Part shown: one piece after another, positions 51,230-64,000 of the stretch
How positions within the stretch are numbered: position 1 is the first letter of the stretch
Layout of the letters: each line of letters starts with the position of its first letter
Assembly (NCBI RefSeq): GCF_004798865.1
Contig: NW_025335922.1
Coordinates: 7,456,695 to 7,520,694, forward strand
From: Varanus komodoensis
Taxonomy: Eukaryota; Chordata; Lepidosauria; Squamata; Varanidae
Direction of reading: 5' to 3'
Length of the DNA stretch: 64,000 nt
Position numbers and translations under genes: made by a program
Notes under the pieces: model-generated
The model's database searches: none
Told to the model about the DNA's origin: nothing
What the model saw: only the letters and a program-made list of their open reading frames with translations

Positions 51230-51480
51230 CTCTTCCCTGCCTCACCCATAAACATTGATCTTGCTCTTGTATTGGTTTGTTATGAGTTAATTCTGTGTGA
51301 TTTTTAGTGGATTGGATTCAAATGTAATATTGAACATTTTTGCTGAATTGTTATTTTGTTTTATTTGAATCTATTGATATGTTTAAATAGCTTGTTGTGT
51401 ATTGATAGTTACTCAGTGCATGTTGTAAGTTGCTCTGAGCACGATCCACTGTGAGAAAAGCAGAATATAAGTAAACTAAA
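51230..51480 (+). repeat. L2-like 3' tail
   Basis: T-rich and AT-rich 3' untranslated-like sequence, then 'gttgtaagttgctctgagcacgatccactgtgagaaaagcagaatataagtaaa', the decayed form of the L2/SINE tail 'gtaagccgccctgag...gggcgggatataaa'. Confidence 0.55.
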
Positions 51481-51654
51481 TTCAACTTGTTCTGCTTCAG
51501 CGTCCCCAGTGGAGCTATAATGTTTGAATAAGGACTATGTACATGCAGCTGAATGTTTGGCTGATTTCCCAGATAACTCCCAGTGATTAACCACATGTAC
51601 ATGTTAGATTTCATCTGCCTTATTGCCCTGTGCGGACAGGCAGAACACCAGAAC

Positions 51655-51700
51655 CAGGGCAGGTGTAGTGGTTAAGCAGAGAGCAAGGATGCTCCCACTC
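51655..51700 (+). repeat. SINE tRNA-like head fragment
   Basis: 'gcaggtgtagtggttaagcagagagc' matches the A-box head (GTGTAGTGGTTAAG) of the MIR-like SINEs. The body is not recognised. Confidence 0.45.
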
Positions 51701-51944
51701 CCTTTCAGGTATATGGACCAAAACTGAGACCAGTGTTGACTGCTATGTTTGAGTGACATCCATTGACATGGAATCTCCATCTGTCCTGTTTGATCGCTGG
51801 CTGTTTCACATGTGCAAATCAGTAGCTGACTTTGTCAATCACAGGCTGAACATGTTTGTACAAGCACAGTCTGAACTGGTGCTTATTGAGAGTGCAGAAA
51901 TGGTTAATTTCCCCCCTTACTTTCCTCTGAAACAGTGATGCAGA

Positions 51945-53980
51945 AGAATGCATGCATCAGCCTTGCTAGATACACTTTGCCCAAAATAGGCATTTGCATC
52001 ACCATTCACACCTCATCTTCAGTATGACTTTCTCCACCTGGGTATGCCTACATGGACATTTTCTGCATGGATATTTTTTGTGTCCATCACAAATTCTGCA
52101 CCATAGTCCACACATAACTGTGACTTCATGTTGTGCCATTGTTTTCACTTTCTATATTGTGAGTGCTTGATAATGTGACTAGTGAAGACTTTGCTTAAAG
52201 AGAATCTTGCTTTTTCAGGGTGCACGTCTCCTGCTGCTTCTGGGTTAGCCAGTCTAGTGCTAAACTAAGAATTCAGGTCGCTGCTCACAGGATGCATCTT
52301 GGCACCACTTTTCAGAATGAACTGTCTCAAGGCAGTTACATATGATCTTAAAGAGATGTCATGGGAGAGTAACCATACTCTGTGTCTATAGCAGCCGTCA
52401 TGCAGCCGTCATGCTCCACAATGGCAGAAAGAAAGTCCTTCTTCACCTGTGCACTGACTGTGTTTAGTTTGCAGAAATAAAGAATGTCAAAACAGATGGA
52501 ACCTTTGCAAATGTTGAGGTCTTTTCTTCCTGGTTATCAGGTCCATTTCTCATCCTGTCTCTCTGTGTGTGTTTCCATCAAACTAGAATACTCATATAGT
52601 CAAATGCTATGGGGCTATATTCAGTTCCGCAACTCGGATCTACATGCTGTGCCCAGGATTTGTGAGATAAAAAAGATCAAAAATAAAATTCGCTGAGCCT
52701 AGAGTTGTACTGAGATCACTGCTTGGGTTACAAGGGTAGGGGGAACTTTCATGCTCCCAACTCCCACCAAATTTAGCCAAATCATGCCCTCTCCCTGGTT
52801 CCTTCTAAAAATGATAGAAAGTTAAGGAGCCGAGCTCTGCCTGCTTACCTTCTAATCCATCAGATAATAAAGCCTGGAAAGCATCTACTAAAGTGACTAC
52901 CAAAACCAGAGATTACATCTTAGCTCCTGCTGTTGTTTACACACGATGTTGAGAATGGGGCTCTCTTTTTGGTGGTTTGTGTAATCTGAGCACTGGAGGA
53001 AACTGGGGTATCTGTGCAACAAGAGTTCTGATTTCCATGTACTAATAGATGACTCTTCATTTCCCTCTTTTCTTTCTTTTTGTAGTATTTATATCCATCT
53101 CATTCTACAAGTATTTTCAGAGGGACAGCATTAAAAAGAGAAAGATACCTAGCATTGGCTTAACAACAGGACCTGCAAATGTGGAATTTAGAAAATAAAA
53201 GTCAAGCAGCAGTTTTTCAAACAAATTAGTAATGTCATCTACTTCATTCCTTGCAGCAATCTTGAAAATATAGGTTCCCACATTTTCCTCACCTCTTGTT
53301 CCCTTTTGAACATCCAGCATAACAGATATACTTTCAAGCAATCATTCTGAGTTTTACAAATTTGCTCTGTCTTTCTTTCTTTTTGCTTTTGCAGCAAAAT
53401 GGTTTTATCAGGAGTTTATACAGCCATAAGAACAATACACAGCCCTTGTGATACAGAGTTGGGTCATAAATCATTCCAATATGATTGCATTTTTGTTTGA
53501 TTTCATTGTCTTTCTAACAACATTTTGCTATTTTTATATAAGGTCTGTAAAGCTTCACTTGTTAGGTTATAAATATTTAGTGAATACAAGTTTGCAGTGA
53601 TGTGCAAAAGGATTCATCACAGGGCTGGTGGCTGTTCTGTGTAACCACCAGGACACAGGCTGGGGAGGTCGTGTGACCATTTGCTCATTCCCTTCCCCAA
53701 AAACCAAAAGCAAAAAAGGACATAGACGTACCTATAGTGTGCAGGCACTACATAGACACACAAGTGCAAATAAGAGTATAATCACAATGGAGAAGACTGT
53801 GTCCAGGTGACCCGCCCAGGTTGTGTTCTTGCACAGTCTGCTGTCCAGGGACTAATGGTTGAAGGGCAACTTCGGGGCTCTTGGGCTCTCACTCCTTAGG
53901 GTTGTCTTTAAACATGACTTAAATCAGGCAACCTTGCAAACAAAGGATGCCTTTAAATAGAGGACTAAACTAGGGCAGAT
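51945..53980. other. Unassigned intron DNA
   Basis: No gene or confident repeat. Two acceptor-like pyrimidine tracts ending TTTTTGTAG (near 53085) and TTGCTTTTGCAG (near 53394) are not followed by a recognisable coding exon. Confidence 0.35.
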
Positions 53981-53999
53981 GGCCACCTTAGGGGAGCCA

Positions 54000-54180
54000 A
54001 TGACCTGGTTTGCATGACACAACAATCCACGTTTGGATTGCTGTTTGTTTGTTTGTTTTAACCCAGGCTGCTGTGAATCTAATAGTGTTGGTGTAATGCC
54101 TGTTTAGTCACTCCCACTGCTAGCAGGAACAGCTAAGCAACCCATCCCTGGGTTGTTTGTTATGAGGTGTGAACCTAGAA
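54000..54180. mobile_element. Palindromic MITE ('aaccca...tgggtt' family)
   Basis: 'tgacctggtttgcatgacacaacaatccacg' at the left and 'aagcaacccatccctgggttgtttgttatgaggtgtgaacc' at the right resemble the units at 45.2-45.7 kb. Contains (GTTT)n at about 54043-54058. Confidence 0.5.
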
Positions 54181-54469
54181 TTCTGTCTTGTCTTTCTTCT
54201 GACTCATCCACAAACCTTTGATGGGGCAAACTTCAGTAAACTGAAGGAGGGAGGCAATGAAGTCAATCCATATTAAGAGGGCATTCAGACAGTGATTGAA
54301 AGATGGTATATAAATTTGGGATTTAAATAAATAAAGAACAAAACACATCCGTGCCTTGCTTGGGGGCATGTAGGTGGCCATTATTAGAGACAGACTGCTA
54401 GACTAAATTGACTTTTTATCTGCTCCAGATGGCAGCTGATACATTAAGAAGCCACAATTCAGCTTCTAG

Positions 54470-54660
54470 ATTTCTGTGACTGTATCACTGATGTGCAGCT
54501 TATTGTTTTGCATTCTATTGCATTTTGTTCTTTAAAAATATTTGTATTGTATTTTATAGTTTAACTGTTCTATGGTATTTTAATTTTTTAACTGTTTGGA
54601 ATCCACCCAGAGAACATTAGTAATTGGGCAGATTAGGAATATAATAAATATGTGAAGCAG
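54470..54660 (+). mobile_element. L2 LINE 3' tail, plus strand
   Basis: AT-rich 'gtattttatagtttaactgttctatggtattttaa' then 'ggaatccacccagagaacattagtaattgggcagattaggaatataataaatatg', the L2 terminal phrase in decayed form. Confidence 0.6.
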
Positions 54661-56574
54661 TGAGCAAGATGAGTTTAGATGAATTAGCCTTTTAGTAGGC
54701 TTGTCACTGAAGCTAAACCGCAGGTGTATCGGGCGAAAATGGTTTGCCAGTGGTGTGTGTGTAACTGTTTTCAGAGAAAATCCAGCATTCTGTGGGCAGA
54801 TGAGGGGTGTATGCAAGAAGAGACCAGGCATGTCATCCCACTCCTGCCTTGTGTGGTTCAGTTGAAGGTCAGAGCGGTGCTAACCCCCATCCAGCTTCAC
54901 ACACACACAATTGTTTTCTATATCTGTTTAAAACGAAAACAGCATTCACAGTTGTGGGCAAAGCACCTTACTCAGGTGAATCTCCTTAGTTGAAATGGCT
55001 CTCTTTTGTGCATAACAAAGTCTGTGTTCCAACCTTTAAAAGCAAATCTGCAAAGAGCTGCAGTGGTTCAAAGCAGCTAGGAAAGGATTTTGAATCTTCT
55101 AAAAGTGAAGGTTGTATTCAAACAAACAGGCTGGTGAACTTAGCTGCTTGTGCTGATCTTTTGTGGAGGAGGGAGTTCACTGCTCCAGAGCCGGCGTAGG
55201 AAATTATGTTGCCAGAATTATTGTGTGGCAAGGAAAATAATTCTTTCAGAGTGTTCTAGCCACAGTTATGTGGGTGAGGGGGTGGAACACACGGATTTTA
55301 TTTTATGTGCAATGGAATGGATGCTTATGATACAGACAGGTGAGCTGATCTTATGGATGGGCAAATTCTGCTTGTGGAACATGCATCTCCATGATTTTCT
55401 GTATCATCCCTACGTTTGCATCACAGCTCACCCCATTCAACAGAATCCCTTAATTCTCTTCGTAGGATTGTGGGGCTGGGGGATACAGGAGCTGCTGAGA
55501 CAAGCCTAGGTTGGGAAAGTTTGCTTCCATTAACTATTGAACGCTTCTAATTCTGGACACAAGCAAATGTTTATATAGATAATAATAAACTTGACTTTAT
55601 GATCCAGAATTTTCATGATTTATAGTTAAAGATATCAATGTTTATTCCTTCCACACTTACTGGGGTGGAAAAATATAAAGTCCAGATTTACATATAACCA
55701 TAACATTCCAGGAGCTGGAACTTAAGAGGGGGGAGGAACACTAAATATCATGAGACTAAGCAGATCCAGTGGAAAAGCACCATGGCAGGCAGGCAGTCAT
55801 GCATCAGATCACAATGGTGTTTTGTTTGCTGCTGACCAGTGATTAGAGGTGAACGGCTCTGTGTTCCATTAGCAGTCCCCAAAGCCAATTGCTTTTTAGT
55901 GCTCCTTTTTTATTATCTAAACCTGACACAAGAGATGCCTGGGATACAAGTGCGATACTTTCTCAGGCATGAAAAGTGGACAAGTTTGCAAAAACACTGT
56001 ATGCTATTATATAGGAGCACAATGCCTGGTGTGTTTTTAAAGTGTGTATAGGAACACCAACTTGTTAAATAAAAAGATTGCAAGCTGTGTTTACCGAAAG
56101 AGAGGCAGAATGCATAACAAGGGCAGGATGTGGGAAATGCCAGCTTCGTTATTACTGTGACAACAGCAGTAACAAAAAGGATGAAGTAACCTGGGATTTC
56201 CCATGGTGCAAGGCAATGATGAGAAATGGCTGAGTTCTGCTAAGGGTTCCGTCCATCAAGGGTAAGGTTGCTAACTGCTCATAATTTTTATAGGTTGATC
56301 ACATTTTGGAAACTCTGTCCACAATAAGGACATTTGAGTTTCCTATTTTCTGTGTGCAAGGGCAAAGTATGCAAACATTTCAGTGAATCTTACCTTCAGT
56401 TTCAATAATACAAGCTTGGAGGTCAAGGGAGACTCCCAGAAATAGCTTACAGTAAATGCTCTTTCAAAAAGGAAAAGGAAAAGGTAGCAAGTGCTTTGCA
56501 GAACTATATTCCATAGTATTATTTTCACACACAAGTGTGCACTCTCAATATGTAATCACACACAGAGAGAGTCC

Positions 56575-56840
56575 CAATTTGGACAGCATTAAAAGGGGAT
56601 TACGAGACAAATCCATGAAGGATAAAGCTATTAATGGCTTCTCATCATTATGGCTACTTGTTACCTCCAGGATCAGAGCAGTATGCTCTGGGGAACATGG
56701 GTAGGAGAGTGCTGTCGCACTCATGTCCTGCTTTTGAGTTTTCCATTGGAACACCTAGTTGGTCACAATGGAAGTTGAGTGCTGGGGACAACAGGCCTTC
56801 GGACTGAGCCAGCATGGTCTTAACTAGCAAATGTTTCGGA
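56575..56840 (+). mobile_element. CR1 LINE 3' fragment, plus strand
   Basis: 'ttggacagcattaaaaggggattacgagacaaatccatgaaggataaagctattaatggct', 'ctacttgttacctccaggatcagagcagtatg', 'ggggaacatgggtaggagagtgctgtcgcactcatgtcctgc' and a final 'actgagccagcatgg' follow the amniote CR1 3' region in order. Confidence 0.9.
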
Positions 56841-56849
56841 AAACTATAA

Positions 56850-56930
56850 TAATGCTATTTTTATTATTTATTATTATATCTTTATACTGCCCTATAGCCC
56901 TGCAGGGCTTTCTGGGCAGTGAACATGTTT
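56850..56930 (-). repeat. LINE/SINE tail, minus strand
   Basis: 'tttttattatttattattatatctttatactgccctatagccctgcagggctttctgggc' is the reverse complement of an L2/SINE-type tail. It directly follows the CR1 copy. Confidence 0.6.
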
Positions 56931-56939
56931 TGGCGCATA

Positions 56940-59900
56940 TGCAGATGTACACACAATCTTGACCAAAAAAAGCATGCCTGGCAAAGGCAGTAAGAGTTTA
57001 TAATGACCATCGGACTTCATAATGTTTAGAGCATCATGTTATTTAGCCTCATGTATAATCATTCCAAAAGGTTAAGCTCTCCATGATTAGGCTGTGGCTA
57101 TAACAAAGCCCCACTCATGTAGCCACCTGATACAGTGTATGGCTGGACTGTCCCTTATTTGCCGACTTGAAAGGTAGCAACCTCCTAAAAGCTGGGCAGT
57201 ATAATAGGCTCTGAACCCAGCATCATCCTTCCAGTAAGGGTTTGTGTATTGCCTTACTGTGTTTGAAAAGGAAAGCAAATCAGTTGCAAGCATCTAAGAA
57301 TCCTCCCTCTGACATTAAATACTGACATTAATGAGACTTTCTGCATACCAACACAGGCCTAATAATTTCCTCCAAGGGGATTCCGGAAGTCCATGTTATG
57401 GAATGAAATGAATGTAGTCTGACAGTGACTCACTGAGCAAGGAAAGCTGGCTGAAGGACATCAGCATTATTACAGTCCTCTTCAATAGGTTTTTATAAAT
57501 GATGTCCCTTTGTAATGTGTACAAGTTGCACAGGTGAAACGTTTTCACACACTTGCCGTATGCAACTGTGCAGACATGTTTTTGCAATTCTTTCATTTCC
57601 GATATGGTGAGGGGATTTTTCAGTGTTTATGTTAATTCACTGTAAAATCACAGTGATTCAGGGAGTGAATGAAGCAAGAAGAAGAATGTAGGCCAAACTC
57701 TAGACTGGCAGCAGTCTGAGGACCTATGATGAGGGAAGGTGAATTTCCTGAACTGAAGTGGAGGTCAGGCTGTAGGAAAGAAGAGCAAGCATGAACTAAA
57801 CTTTCCTGACAAGAATTCCTACAAAGCGAAAAGAAATGTGGTGCTTTCCAGGAAATGGAGCTTCCAAGCAGCCACTCAAGCAGCAGGAGTGCTTCGGGGA
57901 AAAAGAGGTTGGGTGGAGAGAGAACTGGAATGGAGTGATCTGTGCCTTGGAATGGTTTGACAGATATACTGAGGCTGTAGGAAGGTTTTCTTGGTACTTT
58001 CATAGGTCTATTGAAACTGGATTCTGCAGTTTGGGCTGCAAATGGATAAGGCCAGTCCTACCATTAAGCAAAGTGAAGCCGCTTCCTCAGGCAGCTGATT
58101 CTTGATGTCATAATAGGAAGCGAATTGTATTTGTACTATATTTTTACTCCCATGGAATAATGCTTGTGGGATTTTCTGCTCCAGGTGACAAAATAACCTG
58201 GCTAAGTTTGGGTTCTGTGCAGCTTTAGTTGGGTGGGGGCAGTATATGCTGTTGTGCTTCAGGCAGTAGTCAGTCTTGGGTCCATCCTGTATATAGATGG
58301 GGCTCCATGAAGTCCACCCTAGGTGCCCCTCAGGACAAGTTTTAACTTGCTCCTTAGAGCATGCGACTATACGCACTTGGTATTTCATGCCAATTACATT
58401 AAATGAGAAATCTGTAGACATTTCTCATATCTGTGCCTAGCCCTTTTCTTTCTCTTATGTGAATGCATATAAGCCTAGAGCTTTCATTCCTTGATCAAAT
58501 GGAGGAGGAGGGCTGGACAAGAAAAAACACAGAAGCACATAGACCTACCATCCCTTGTAATGGCTTGCCATAATGCCTCCTAAAACACAAAGGACAGGGG
58601 GAAACTGTGATGTCTTGTGGACTTCCCTTTATGCATATGCACAGAGATATCCTTCAGCAAGTCAGCAGATTAAGCATACTTACTAGAGCTCTTACTTAAG
58701 CTCTTGCTTACTAGAAAACAGATTTTAAGTTGGAGGTATATATGTGTCTATGTATATTCTGTGTATGGATGGGGACCAATTCATTTGGTTTTGATATGAA
58801 TAGGCCTGATTTTCTTTTCTTGAACTAATATGCAAACTGGGACACAATTATTGTTTTGTGGTTGTGGTTGTTGTTTTTGGTTTTTTTGCATTTTCCAAAT
58901 TTTGCCTATTTCTCCAATCCAATACATGTCTACAAAAAAGTCTATGTAAGGGAAGGGAGAAGCAGCATAGGAAAAGGAAATCTTTTCCTTTGCAAAACTT
59001 GCAAATGTATATATTATGGAAAATTACATTCAGAATACATATTGATATTCATGTGCGCACCAGTGTATGCAAATTTTCATGTGGACATTTACAAAACATG
59101 CTGAAAACAGATGAGTAAATGGGCCAGAGCAAACTTGTGCATAAAACATGCAACTAAAGTAGTAAGCAGAACAGACAGATTCCTTCATTCCTAATTTTAC
59201 ACCAGGAGAAGTTGATTTCTGCAGTATATATGCACAGTGAGCAAACTTGCATGTATTTGCATAATTTGTTCTTTTTTGATATTTCTTGAAGAGGGGGTGT
59301 ATATACATCAGACATCCAGCACAACCAGGATTCTGATGTAGACGTATAATGGGTGTATGGAGTAAACTGAATTCTATAAGCCTCTTACATTTTCTGCAGA
59401 GCATCTTCATAATTCTCCCACAGACATTCCTTTACCAGTAAAAATTAATTACTACTATAGACAACTAAGGGAGGAAGTTATTTCCGCCAGTGACATAACT
59501 GAAGACAACAGTTGACCTCTAGCTCAGATACGAGAGACCACAGTATGATACTTGACTAATCAGATTTTGCATCTGTCTCTGTGATGTGGGTGCCCTATTA
59601 CTTTCAGTTAAAAAGAAATACTGTGAAAACCATTCACTTGCATTTTCCCCATTTTTAATATACGTACATGGATTGGCATATATCCGTAGCCACACATACA
59701 TATGAAATGTATACAGCAATTATATGTAGACTTCAGCAGAAGTGGACCAAATATATAAATAATTATCCATTTGAAGGTGGTGTCTCTATGCCACCTGTTC
59801 AAAGATGGCAAGCATTATAAGGACTTCAGTTTATTGCATTATAGGAGATGAGTGTTTATCCTTGCAAATTTCCATAAAACATATAAATAATTGAAAAGAG

Positions 59901-60130
59901 CATGCACTAAATATTAAGGACTGTTCCTGTACAAAATTTATCAGTGTAATAAGCTCCTAACAAAATTAAGCAACCATAGTCACTGCATTGCCAAAGCATT
60001 TGTTTAAAAGAAGCATTGCCTGTATTACACTTTCAGCAATTAGCTGAATTAGACAATTTTTTATTAGAGAAATGTTGCAATATCCAATAGACACAAATAA
60101 GACACAGCTGAAGATCCATAGATAGGACAG
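56940..60130. other. Mostly unassigned AT-rich intron DNA
   Basis: Apart from the DNA-element end at 58035-58110, I recognise nothing. Long unique-looking AT-rich stretches (58850-59450 and 59820-60110) have no repeat signature. Confidence 0.3.
58035..58110. mobile_element. DNA-element end ('ggccagtcctaccattaagca')
   Basis: 'ggccagtcctaccattaagcaaagtgaagccgcttcctcaggcagctgatt' resembles a reptile DNA-element end 'ggccggccctaccattaggc...gcctcaggcggcagatt'. The rest of the element is not delimited. Confidence 0.4.
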
Positions 60131-60149
60131 GCAGATGCCAAAGTAGTGA

Positions 60150-60232
60150 TCCACCAATAAGTCATTATTTTGTGGTGGTGCCCACAGCAGTTTCCCAAGT
60201 TCCCAAATGTGGCAAGAGTTTGGGAACCCTTT
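60150..60232. mobile_element. hAT-like element end
   Basis: 'ggtggtgcccacagcagtttcccaagttcccaaatgtggcaagagtttgggaaccctttg' ends in GAGTTTGGGAACCCTTTG, the inverted form of a hAT-type terminus. The partner terminus is not found. Confidence 0.4.
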
Positions 60233-60239
60233 GCTAGCC

Positions 60240-62740
60240 ACTAGGTCTCACTAGCTCATTTACTTTGAACCACAGAGCCTTCAAACGCGTAGCTATTGAT
60301 AGCCTTATCCTTCAGGAATGTAACTGATCCTTATGAATTTATCTAATGCCCCTTTAAAGCCATCTAAATTAGTGGTCATCCCTATATCTCATAGTGACAA
60401 TTTTCATAAATTAATGTTTTGTGTGAAGCACTATTTCTTTTGCCTTAAAAAACAGTAAAATATTGGGATAAAGGCTGAGGCATATAGTAACCTTTCTGTG
60501 ATATCATGCCTAATCTTTACTCTGCTTCTACAAGATCAAAACATTTTTCATGAGTTTTGTGGAGCTGGATAGATTACAAATCACATTTTAAAATATTGTG
60601 AAGGCCAGCCTGGCATCAAAAAGAGGCATGGTCAGCCACCTGCAGAGGCCCACTGCCAGAGAGTCTTTTGGAGTTGCTCCTCCCATCCTCCTTCTCATAC
60701 AGCTGCCTTTCATTTTGGTCGGACAATGATGGTGGTGAAAAGGGGGCGCAATTGATGCCACACTGGCTTCTTGTGCCTAGTTGGCTCACAGAAGGATATC
60801 GGTGATGAGAAAGAAGCTGAGGAACAGCAGCAAATGGTGACAGTGATGGTGAGAAAGTAGATTCATTGAGCGATGGTGTTTATTGAGCATGTCTGGCCGA
60901 AGCATTCTCAAAAGTGTGGAGCTGGCATTGCATCAAGGCAGTGTTCCTAAGATGCCTCCAGCGGAATCCTAAGTAAAAGCTATTAGGACTGGGCTGCAAA
61001 TGAGAGGGGGGCGGGCTGCTAATGAAGAGTTTGTAAGTTAGAGTTTGAAAGCTGCCACTCTAAATGTTGGATCCTAAAATGAGAGTTTTTGCAACATGAG
61101 AATTTCTACATCAAGTTGTATTTTCCCTATGTGGGTGTGCATTGCAAGATAACCTTCTATATACAGTGCTTTCAAGAGTCAGTTCACCTATCTATGCATG
61201 AAAGAATTGAAATACTGCAGTATCTTAATGGCTGAATCTGCCCTAAGTCTATTCTCAAGTGTGCCACCTTCTGAGATACAGAATAATCTCCCAAGTTTTG
61301 GGTGCCATTCATCTCAACTTACAGATAACCAAAACTGATTATTTTTCATCATCCTTTTGGACCACCTGCTGGGAGGTCTGGCATTCAGTGTTTCTCCTTT
61401 GGTATTCCTGCTACTTAGCAAAGGCAAAAAAATTGTGATGCTGAAAATGGTCACAGGCATAGAGTTCAATTCTTTTGTTTCAGTGCTGAAACAAGTAATC
61501 AACAGTAATTAGCTCAATAAGGAAAAACCAAGTAATCAAATCAGTAAGATTGCTTTCTGGTTGAGTTCCATAATAAGATCTCTGTAATTTATAATGGGTA
61601 TATATATATATTCTGAAGCCAGTAAATACTTTACAACACCTACATTCCAAGGTTCTGGTTAATAAATCAGAAGGGTTTGCTTTTACTTTTGCTTTTCAAG
61701 GAAGGCTGTATTCAATACTAATATGACAGACAAAATTATCATCATTAGGCGTTTTAAAAATGTGTGCAATTCTCATAGTCCTTGAGGCATGTGTACATAA
61801 TTAAAATGCATAAGATGAATATAGATCATATACATGATAAATATTAAAAGTAGACTTGTAATTAATTTGACAGATAGACTCTGCGAACACACACACACTT
61901 GGATATCCCAACCCGTATGAGCAGTGTGGGTTAAAAAGATAAATGCAAAATCAGAATAAGGGCTTGCAAATCAAGACCCTTACGGGATACTGGTCCAGAG
62001 CAATGTGTCCACATTCAGCTGAACAGAGCAGGGTTGGTTGGAGTTAGCAGCACTGGAGAAACTAGCCACTGTGTGGGAGAGATACCTTATGGTTGCTCCC
62101 ACCTTTCCAAGGAAAGGAAATCAGATGGTGGTGTTTGTATACTTTTTGTCTGAATGCATCCCCTCAGCAACTACTCTTGAGAGCGTTCCATGATCACAAT
62201 CCAGAGAGTTGGCTCCTCTGTTTGGCTTTGGGATTGTTCTGACTTTTCCCCACTATTCCCCACTATAAGCAAACTTTCACATTTAGCAAAGGTCAAAGAA
62301 ATGTTTGAGACAGCAGGTTCACAGGAATATTCTACTTTTTCAAGAAAAAAGTAAACAAGTACATCATCAGGGCCTGTGGCAAGATTCAGGGAGGGGGGAA
62401 GGACATGGTGCTGTAATCCCCTCTCCTTTATCTGTTGGTCAATTCCTTCTTCACATGTGCTGTTAGAATAGTTTAATCCACTTTCATCTCCATTTCCTCC
62501 AGTCATCATTGTCATTTCCACTGCTACTTCTCCAAAAGTTTCCCCTGGGCAGTAGTAACTTTCAGTGGGATCAGTACCAGTGCTTGCTCCATCCTGTATC
62601 TACTGCCTACCATTTTTCATCACCCCAAACTGCAATGCCTAACTGCATTACCTAGATTGGTGATAATCTAAGATGGTGGGTGGAAGGTAAGGAGCAGAGC
62701 TGAGCACTAGCTCTACTTCCAGTCAAAAGAGCTACTGGTC
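60240..62740. other. Unassigned intron DNA
   Basis: No gene or confident repeat. A (TA)n stretch lies at about 61600-61611. A minus-strand frame at 62171-62521 contains LATGPDDVLVYFF, faintly like the LINE reverse-transcriptase ATGPDG motif; too weak to call. Confidence 0.3.
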
Positions 62741-62742
62741 CT

Positions 62743-62759
62743 GGGGGGGGGGGGGGGGG
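62743..62759. repeat. Poly-G tract (17 G)
   Basis: An uninterrupted run of 17 G on the plus strand, able in principle to form G-quadruplex structures. Confidence 0.9.
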
Positions 62760-63950
62760 AGAATGTGGTTGTAATGGGGGAAGTGCCTGTTGCTTCAGCA
62801 CACCTGAGTAGGGGCCATGTTGGATCCTGTATCCACTTTGCACCTGCTGCCTGCCACAGCAGGGTTTGCACAGTTAGAGATGGCCCCTTCTGCATCTGTA
62901 GGACTTCAACAGCTGGCCTGCCTTGCCAAGTCATGACACCAAGCTTAGACATTAACATAATTGCTTTACTTTCACTCATGAAACCTCTCTTCCAAATCCA
63001 GAACTGGTCCCATGGGTGTAGACATTTAAATGATGGACTTTTAAAAGATTATTAACGTGGTACACCAACAAAACTCTTTTTTAGAATGACTTGATGGAGT
63101 GGCTACTGCAACACAATGTTAATAAATTGTGGTGCTGTATCACAGGTCTAGCTGAAAGGGATGATATGCTGAAGGATAGTCTGGCCAACGTTGGAGTGGA
63201 GAGTCCAGCAGAACGTGATGTGATCAGCATTTTGTAAAAATAAGTTTTTACATAACTGTGGTTGCAAGCAGACATGCTTATAAGTAAGTTTGTCTGAAAA
63301 CAACTCAACTTAATTCGGGTGGCCATTTACCAGTCACCAAAAAGCAGTACATGCATCATTTAAAAAGAAGACAAAAGAGGTACACAGATTTATTTGACAT
63401 TTGCATGTGTTATATGTTTAGATGTACATTTACAAATCATTACTGTAGAAATCCACCTCACTGAAATGGAGAAGATTGTGACCTGGCAACTTCTGTGCTT
63501 GTTCAGTTTGCTAACCAGGTGCTGCTTACGGGCTACTTCAAGATGCCCAATCGTTGGTAGGCTTCTGGTCTCCCTTCTATCTTTAAGCTGGACACAGCTT
63601 ACACAGCCCTTGAAACTCCTTCCTTCCAAACTATGAATGTTCCATGAAAGCCCTTCAAATACAGACCTGTCCAATGTAAAGCAAGACACCTGCCCACCCT
63701 AACATTTCCTTTCAAGCAACTCTGATCGTGAGTAGGACCACACAACTGAAAGTAAGCTAAGCATGGGAGGACTTGCTTCGCACAGTGAATTAGTACTGCA
63801 AAGGGATGCAGTGTGGCACAGATTTTGCACTGGGGGGAGGCGGGGACTCTTTTCCAGCTCCTACTTGAGCCATGGAAAAAGTGTTCTTCCACACACACGT
63901 ATTTGCTTTCTAAGGAATTTCTGTAGGAACTTTCCCTCAGACATACACAC
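62760..63950. other. Unassigned intron DNA
   Basis: Nothing beyond short unsupported frames. Composition ordinary. Confidence 0.3.
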
Positions 63951-63952
63951 GT

Positions 63953-64000
63953 AAAGAAAGAGACAGACAGAGAGAATGAGAGAGAGAGAGACCAAGAGAA
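63953..64000. repeat. (GA)n-rich simple repeat reaching the window edge
   Basis: Purine-rich GA/GACA repeats continue to the last base, so the true right boundary is not visible. Confidence 0.75.

Noticed and set aside
53060-53460. Two acceptor-like pyrimidine tracts (…TTTTTGTAG and …GCTTTTGCAG) that could precede alternative HIPK2 exons
   Set aside because: Sequence after each has early stops or no resemblance to HIPK2, and no good donor follows at a sensible distance.

Overview
The window is vertebrate nuclear DNA carrying part of one gene, HIPK2 (homeodomain-interacting protein kinase 2), on the plus strand. It is otherwise intron filled with old transposable elements. The HIPK2 protein is almost the amniote form. 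The repeats (amniote CR1 and L2 LINE ends, tRNA-derived SINEs with L2-like or CR1-like tails, many small hAT-type DNA elements, and a family of 'aaccatggtt' palindromic MITEs) point to a non-avian reptile, most probably a squamate. That placement rests on recognising repeats by eye, so clade below Reptilia is an inference.

Layout: 1-36900 is interpreted as HIPK2 intron 1, or intron plus upstream flank, because no first exon or promoter CpG island is visible. 36901-37993 is the large second exon, which encodes the N-terminal regulatory region and the N-terminal two thirds of the kinase domain, up to the activation loop. 37994-64000 is intron 2. The next coding exon (kinase C-lobe) was not found, so it should lie to the right of the window. 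No other protein-coding gene, tRNA, rRNA or CRISPR is supported. The other open reading frames are short, AT-rich or repeat-derived.

Intron 1 holds four hAT elements with target-site duplications readable by eye: 7316-7798, 10621-11188, 11606-11802 and 30960-31798. The first contains a GC-rich 69-bp minisatellite. Intron 1 also holds a near-identical 59-bp inverted pair (22935-22993 and 26355-26413), two related LTR-like fossils (about 24.3-24.8 and 33.2-33.7 kb), and an unnamed dispersed repeat family with copies near 25.1, 29.9 and 50.8 kb. A paired octamer motif at 35.6 kb, 1.2 kb upstream of the exon, is a candidate regulatory element. Intron 2 is dominated by CR1 (40.55-41.03 and 56.6-56.8 kb) and L2 (43.15-43.8 and 54.5 kb) 3' ends and by MITE clusters (45.2-45.7, 49.6 and 54.0 kb).

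I see no new gene system. The observations worth a second look are the structured repeats and the candidate regulatory element.
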